A stretch of 64,000 nucleotides of DNA from Epinephelus fuscoguttatus (taxonomy: Eukaryota; Chordata; Actinopteri; Perciformes; Serranidae), in the NCBI RefSeq assembly GCF_011397635.1, contig NC_064759.1:14404428-14468427 (forward strand), written 5' to 3'. The translations under genes were made by a program, and so were the position numbers. The notes below the pieces were generated by a model. That model saw only the letters and a list, made by a program, of their open reading frames with translations. It did no database searches and was not told where the DNA came from. Of the stretch, positions 62,138 through 64,000 are shown piece after piece. How positions within the stretch are numbered: the stretch's first letter is position 1; the number at the start of each line of letters is the position of its first letter.

Positions 62138-64000
62138 TTACATCTTAGCTTCCTTTTTGACTTTGAGGAACTCCGCCATGTTAGAGAAGTATTTCTGGTT
62201 AGCTTCAGCCACCTTCTTCTCTGCAGCCTGTGGGTTGACAATCTCCAGCCCCTGCAGACAACAGCACAATGGTTAGTTAATTGAAATAAACCTGCACGGT
62301 GTTCAGGGGATGTTCAATTAGAGAGAGTGTTGAGCTCTTTTTACCTGAAGAGGTGTAAATGCTACACTGGAGCTGGTTCCTGAGGAGCGGTCTCTGACTG
62401 TAGACTTTCCTCCGTATGTCATGCTCTGCTTCTGCAACGTCCTCTGTTGTGTGCAGCAAAATAAATACAGAGACTTAAGGACTGAAAACAAAATAATAAA
62501 TAGGTCATTGTTGAAGTGAGAATGAGCCACCAATAAGATTACCTGGAGGGATTTGGAGATTCTGGCTTTGGTGGCCTCGTTGACTTGAGCCTGCCTGACG
62601 CGCCCACTGCCGCTCTTCCCCAGCTGACCCAGACTGAAGCCCAGATCCTCCTGATATGCATCATCTTCAATCTGCAAGTAAAGTCATGAAAAATTTGAGA
62701 ACTGCTGATATAGCACATTACAATAAATGTCATACTATAGTATGTCATAAACGTGTCATAAAATTAACCCAAAAGTCATGGTATAGTATGTCAAGAAAGA
62801 GTCATTATACTATGTCATAGAAAAGTCATAGTATAGTACGTCATAAAGTCATAGCATAGTATGTCATGAAGTCATAGTATGGTATGTCATAAAAAGGTCA
62901 GTAAACTATGTCATAGAAAAGTCATAGTATAGTATGTCTGGAAAAAAAACTTCTAAAACTTTAATATTTTCACAGAATTAACTCTCATTAAATTGATTTA
63001 CCAACTTTTAATACTTTTTAAGACCCTGTCAAGAACACTCTGAAGAAGCTTAAAGTCTCACTGCTTATGCGTCCTTTACCAAAATCATGCTCATGTCAAA
63101 CAATAGAAATGGTGTGCCCTGACAAAACACACATATTAAATAATTTCACATTCCAGGTCTGCAGTGTTTAAAAGCTTCTCTTATAACATGGAAAGCCATA
63201 AGTCACTATTATTAATTGATACAATGTCTTTCAGGTGGCAAGTGCACGGTGATATGAAACTAGTTTACTTATTGAGAAGTGAGCAGCTCAGTCACTGGTG
63301 TGATGAAATGTGAGTACTACAGCAGCTTTGAGTCTGAGATTTCTGAAAATGAGAAAAGAATATATGTCCTTGTACTGATAGTAAATTAGACTGCATTGTC
63401 CCGTTTCCACTCTCCTGGTAAAAAAAAAAATCAGTCTGTTTATTTAGAGGTAAAACTGAAAACAAGAAATCTCATCTCGCTACATTACTACAGTGGGTTT
63501 GCTGTAAACAACAGATTTAGATTACAACTCTGCATCTTGCCTGAAACATTAGCACAAACTATGTCTCTTGGGTCTCGGTGCAGTATCAGTTTTACTTTTA
63601 TAAACTGATGAAATCAGAAACTACTGAAGCTGCTTTTGGCCGCCATCCTAGTCCAAGCGTTTCGGCCTTTGTGTTTATATTTAGATGCTCTGGCAGGGAA
63701 CAAAATCCAATGTGATCAGAGAACATTTCCGTATATTTAACGTGCACATTTTTTTCCACTATATTTGTACTTATTTTGCTTTTGTCTTTAAATATAGCAC
63801 ATTTAGAGCCAAATAAATATACGTCACAGTTAGATGATAGTATAATTACTGGACATATTACTGCCTGAAAGTGAACACCACTGGAATAAATGAAAGTTAA
63901 CCTTACAGGGAGCATAGTTATACAAGATATGTGAGATATAAGAGGCATGAGAGACGATATCTACTGACCTCTGCAAAAGTCATTCTGTTGGCATGTTTCC
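62138..64000 (-). CDS. prpf31: PRPF31 (U4/U6 snRNP Prp31), last four exons, 5' part off window
   Basis: PRPF31 is a splicing factor that binds the U4 snRNA-15.5K complex and tethers the U5 particle in the tri-snRNP. Coding parts seen are 63969-64000 (partial exon, ends KHANRMTFAE), 62543-62671 (IEDDAYQEDLGFSLGQLGKS, ending ISKSLQ), 62345-62443 (RTLQKQSMTYGGKSTVRD, ending AFTPLQ) and 62138-62251 (GLEIVNPQAAEKKVAEANQK, ending VKKEAKM and a TAA). All junctions are GT-AG and in phase 0. They match the C-terminal quarter (about 123 residues) of the 499-residue human protein. The Nop domain and the nuclear localisation region lie off the right edge. The gene is convergent with cnot3. Satellite-like copies (about 62735-62940) lie in the intron before the IEDD exon. 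Confidence 0.95.
62735..62945 (-). repeat. Short satellite tract inside a prpf31 intron
   Basis: Units such as GTCATAGTATAGTATGTCAT occur several times in reverse orientation, beside the functional IEDD exon. The matching position next to the duplicated exon (58850-58945) also has them. Confidence 0.8.

Overview
The window looks like teleost fish nuclear DNA. The genes are split by GT-AG introns, the protein families are vertebrate, and the introns and intergenic DNA carry TTAA-bounded foldback elements, microsatellites and AT-rich satellite arrays of the kind common in ray-finned fish. I could not identify the species. There is no prokaryotic or viral gene, no CRISPR array, and I recognised no tRNA or rRNA. 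Layout: a neuronal pentraxin (- strand, 808-4090; its last exons lie off the left edge); a repeat-rich intergenic zone (4.1-16 kb); baiap2/IRSp53 (+, coding 19594-30424, 14 coding exons, 668 aa); ndufa3 (-, 35835-37912, 4 coding exons, 83 aa); tfpt (+, 39188-42075, 6 coding exons, 200 aa); cnot3 (+, 43969-56380, 17 coding exons, 910 aa); a truncated copy of the prpf31 3' end (-, about 58.2-58.9 kb); a satellite array with orientation switches (about 59-61.8 kb); and the true 3' end of prpf31 (-, 62138-64000, continuing off the right edge). I rebuilt the exons by hand from splice sites, reading frame and family sequence. All four complete genes add up to an uninterrupted frame. Pentraxin plus BAIAP2 recalls human 17q25, while NDUFA3, TFPT, CNOT3 and PRPF31 recall human 19q13.4. 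The order and orientation within the second group differ from the mammalian arrangement. The genes do not form a pathway. They encode a secreted synaptic pentraxin, a membrane-bending actin adaptor, a complex I subunit, an INO80 subunit, a CCR4-NOT subunit and a U4/U6 snRNP protein. The most unusual points are: a long Asp/His-only stretch encoded in pentraxin exon 2; a BAIAP2 paralog with no visible Cdc42-binding CRIB exon; a duplicated and internally deleted prpf31 tail beside a satellite array; a satellite array that reverses orientation and holds a near-identical 540-bp higher-order duplication; and related satellite in cnot3 intron 14.
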